Shown here: piece by piece, positions 5,569-5,758 of the stretch
How the letters are laid out: each line of letters starts with the position of its first letter
How positions within the stretch are numbered: position 1 is the stretch's first letter
Source: CAXBPY01 sp003455275
Lineage (GTDB): Bacteria > Bacteroidota > Bacteroidia > Chitinophagales > UBA10324
Assembly: GCA_963977675.1 (NCBI GenBank)
Contig: CAXBPY010000094.1
Coordinates: forward strand, 1 to 5,758
DNA: 5,758 nucleotides
Reading direction: 5' to 3'
Made by a program: the position numbers and the translations under genes
The notes under the pieces: model-generated
Told to the model about the DNA's origin: nothing
Seen by the model: the letters and a program-made list of their open reading frames with translations, nothing else
Databases searched by the model: none

Positions 5569-5758
5569 ATATTCAGTTATCCATATTGTGTCCTGTTTTA
5601 AACGAAAGAGCTTACATTGATAAGCTTACCGAAACATACTTTACAACCGATGGAATTCAAAAAGAAGTTTTTTTTATTGATGCGGGTTCTAATGATGGTA
5701 CCAAAGAAAGAATAATTGAATTACAGTCAACATACAAAAATCTACACTTAATTGATAA
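5565..5758 (+). CDS. Glycosyltransferase family 2, N-terminal part (3' end outside window)
   Basis: The frame runs from TTG 5565-5567 to the window edge without a stop, giving 64 complete codons. The translation begins (M)NIQLSILCPVLNERAYIDKL, the first beta strand and PVLNE motif of GT2 (GT-A fold) enzymes. It continues to EVFFIDAGSNDGTKERIIE (34-52), the second strand with the D-x-GS-x-DGT nucleotide-binding motif. The DXD metal site and catalytic base lie beyond the window. TTG is the only usable start: the frame is open back to 5532 without ATG or GTG, and the hydrophobic first strand begins at residue 5. The start overlaps the GT4 stop as TTGA, mirroring the ATGA at 4471. The enzyme would transfer a sugar to the lipid-linked repeat unit on the cytoplasmic side. 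PVLNE with DAGSNDGT recalls ExoA-like GT2 enzymes, but the fragment is too short to be specific. Confidence 0.85.
   Translation, partial: MNIQLSILCPVLNERAYIDKLTETYFTTDGIQKEVFFIDAGSNDGTKERIIELQSTYKNLHLID

Overview
The window is the interior of a surface-polysaccharide locus (O-antigen, capsule or exopolysaccharide) of the Wzx/Wzy-dependent type. All genes lie on the + strand, and both the first and last genes are cut by the window edges. The organism is probably a member of Bacteroidota. The reasons are the lack of Shine-Dalgarno-like purine runs before the start codons, the moderate-to-low GC content, the style of the sugar genes, and a spacer of degenerate TGG/AAGTA repeats of a kind I associate with Bacteroidota genomes. 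This assignment is inference, because no marker gene is present.

Layout. Positions 1-489 hold the C-terminal half of a Gfo/Idh/MocA-type sugar dehydrogenase, which would make or modify a nucleotide-sugar precursor. Nine bases later comes a 426-residue polysaccharide flippase (499-1779). A 180-base spacer (1780-1959) has low-complexity repeats and an 8-bp inverted repeat but no visible gene. It is followed by a second flippase of 428 residues (1960-3246), clearly paralogous to the first. The second flippase overlaps a 422-residue membrane protein that looks like a repeat-unit polymerase, Wzy (3206-4474). That gene shares an ATGA stop/start with a GT4-type glycosyltransferase (4471-5568), which shares a TTGA stop/start with a GT2-type glycosyltransferase that runs off the right edge (5565-5758, TTG start).

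How the genes would work together: the dehydrogenase supplies a modified sugar donor, the GT4 and GT2 enzymes build the lipid-linked repeat unit on the cytoplasmic face, a flippase moves it across the inner membrane, and Wzy polymerises it on the periplasmic side. The spacer splits the window into two blocks, dehydrogenase-flippase 1 and flippase 2-Wzy-GT4-GT2. All three gene junctions in the second block overlap, which suggests translational coupling.

I see no evidence for a wholly new system. The most noteworthy points are the two different flippases in tandem beside a single visible polymerase, the repeat-bearing seam between them, a GT2 gene with a non-ATG start that is easy to miss, a fall in GC content near position 3000, and several stem-loops inside coding sequence. 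No RNA gene, insertion sequence, CRISPR array or convincing promoter was found.
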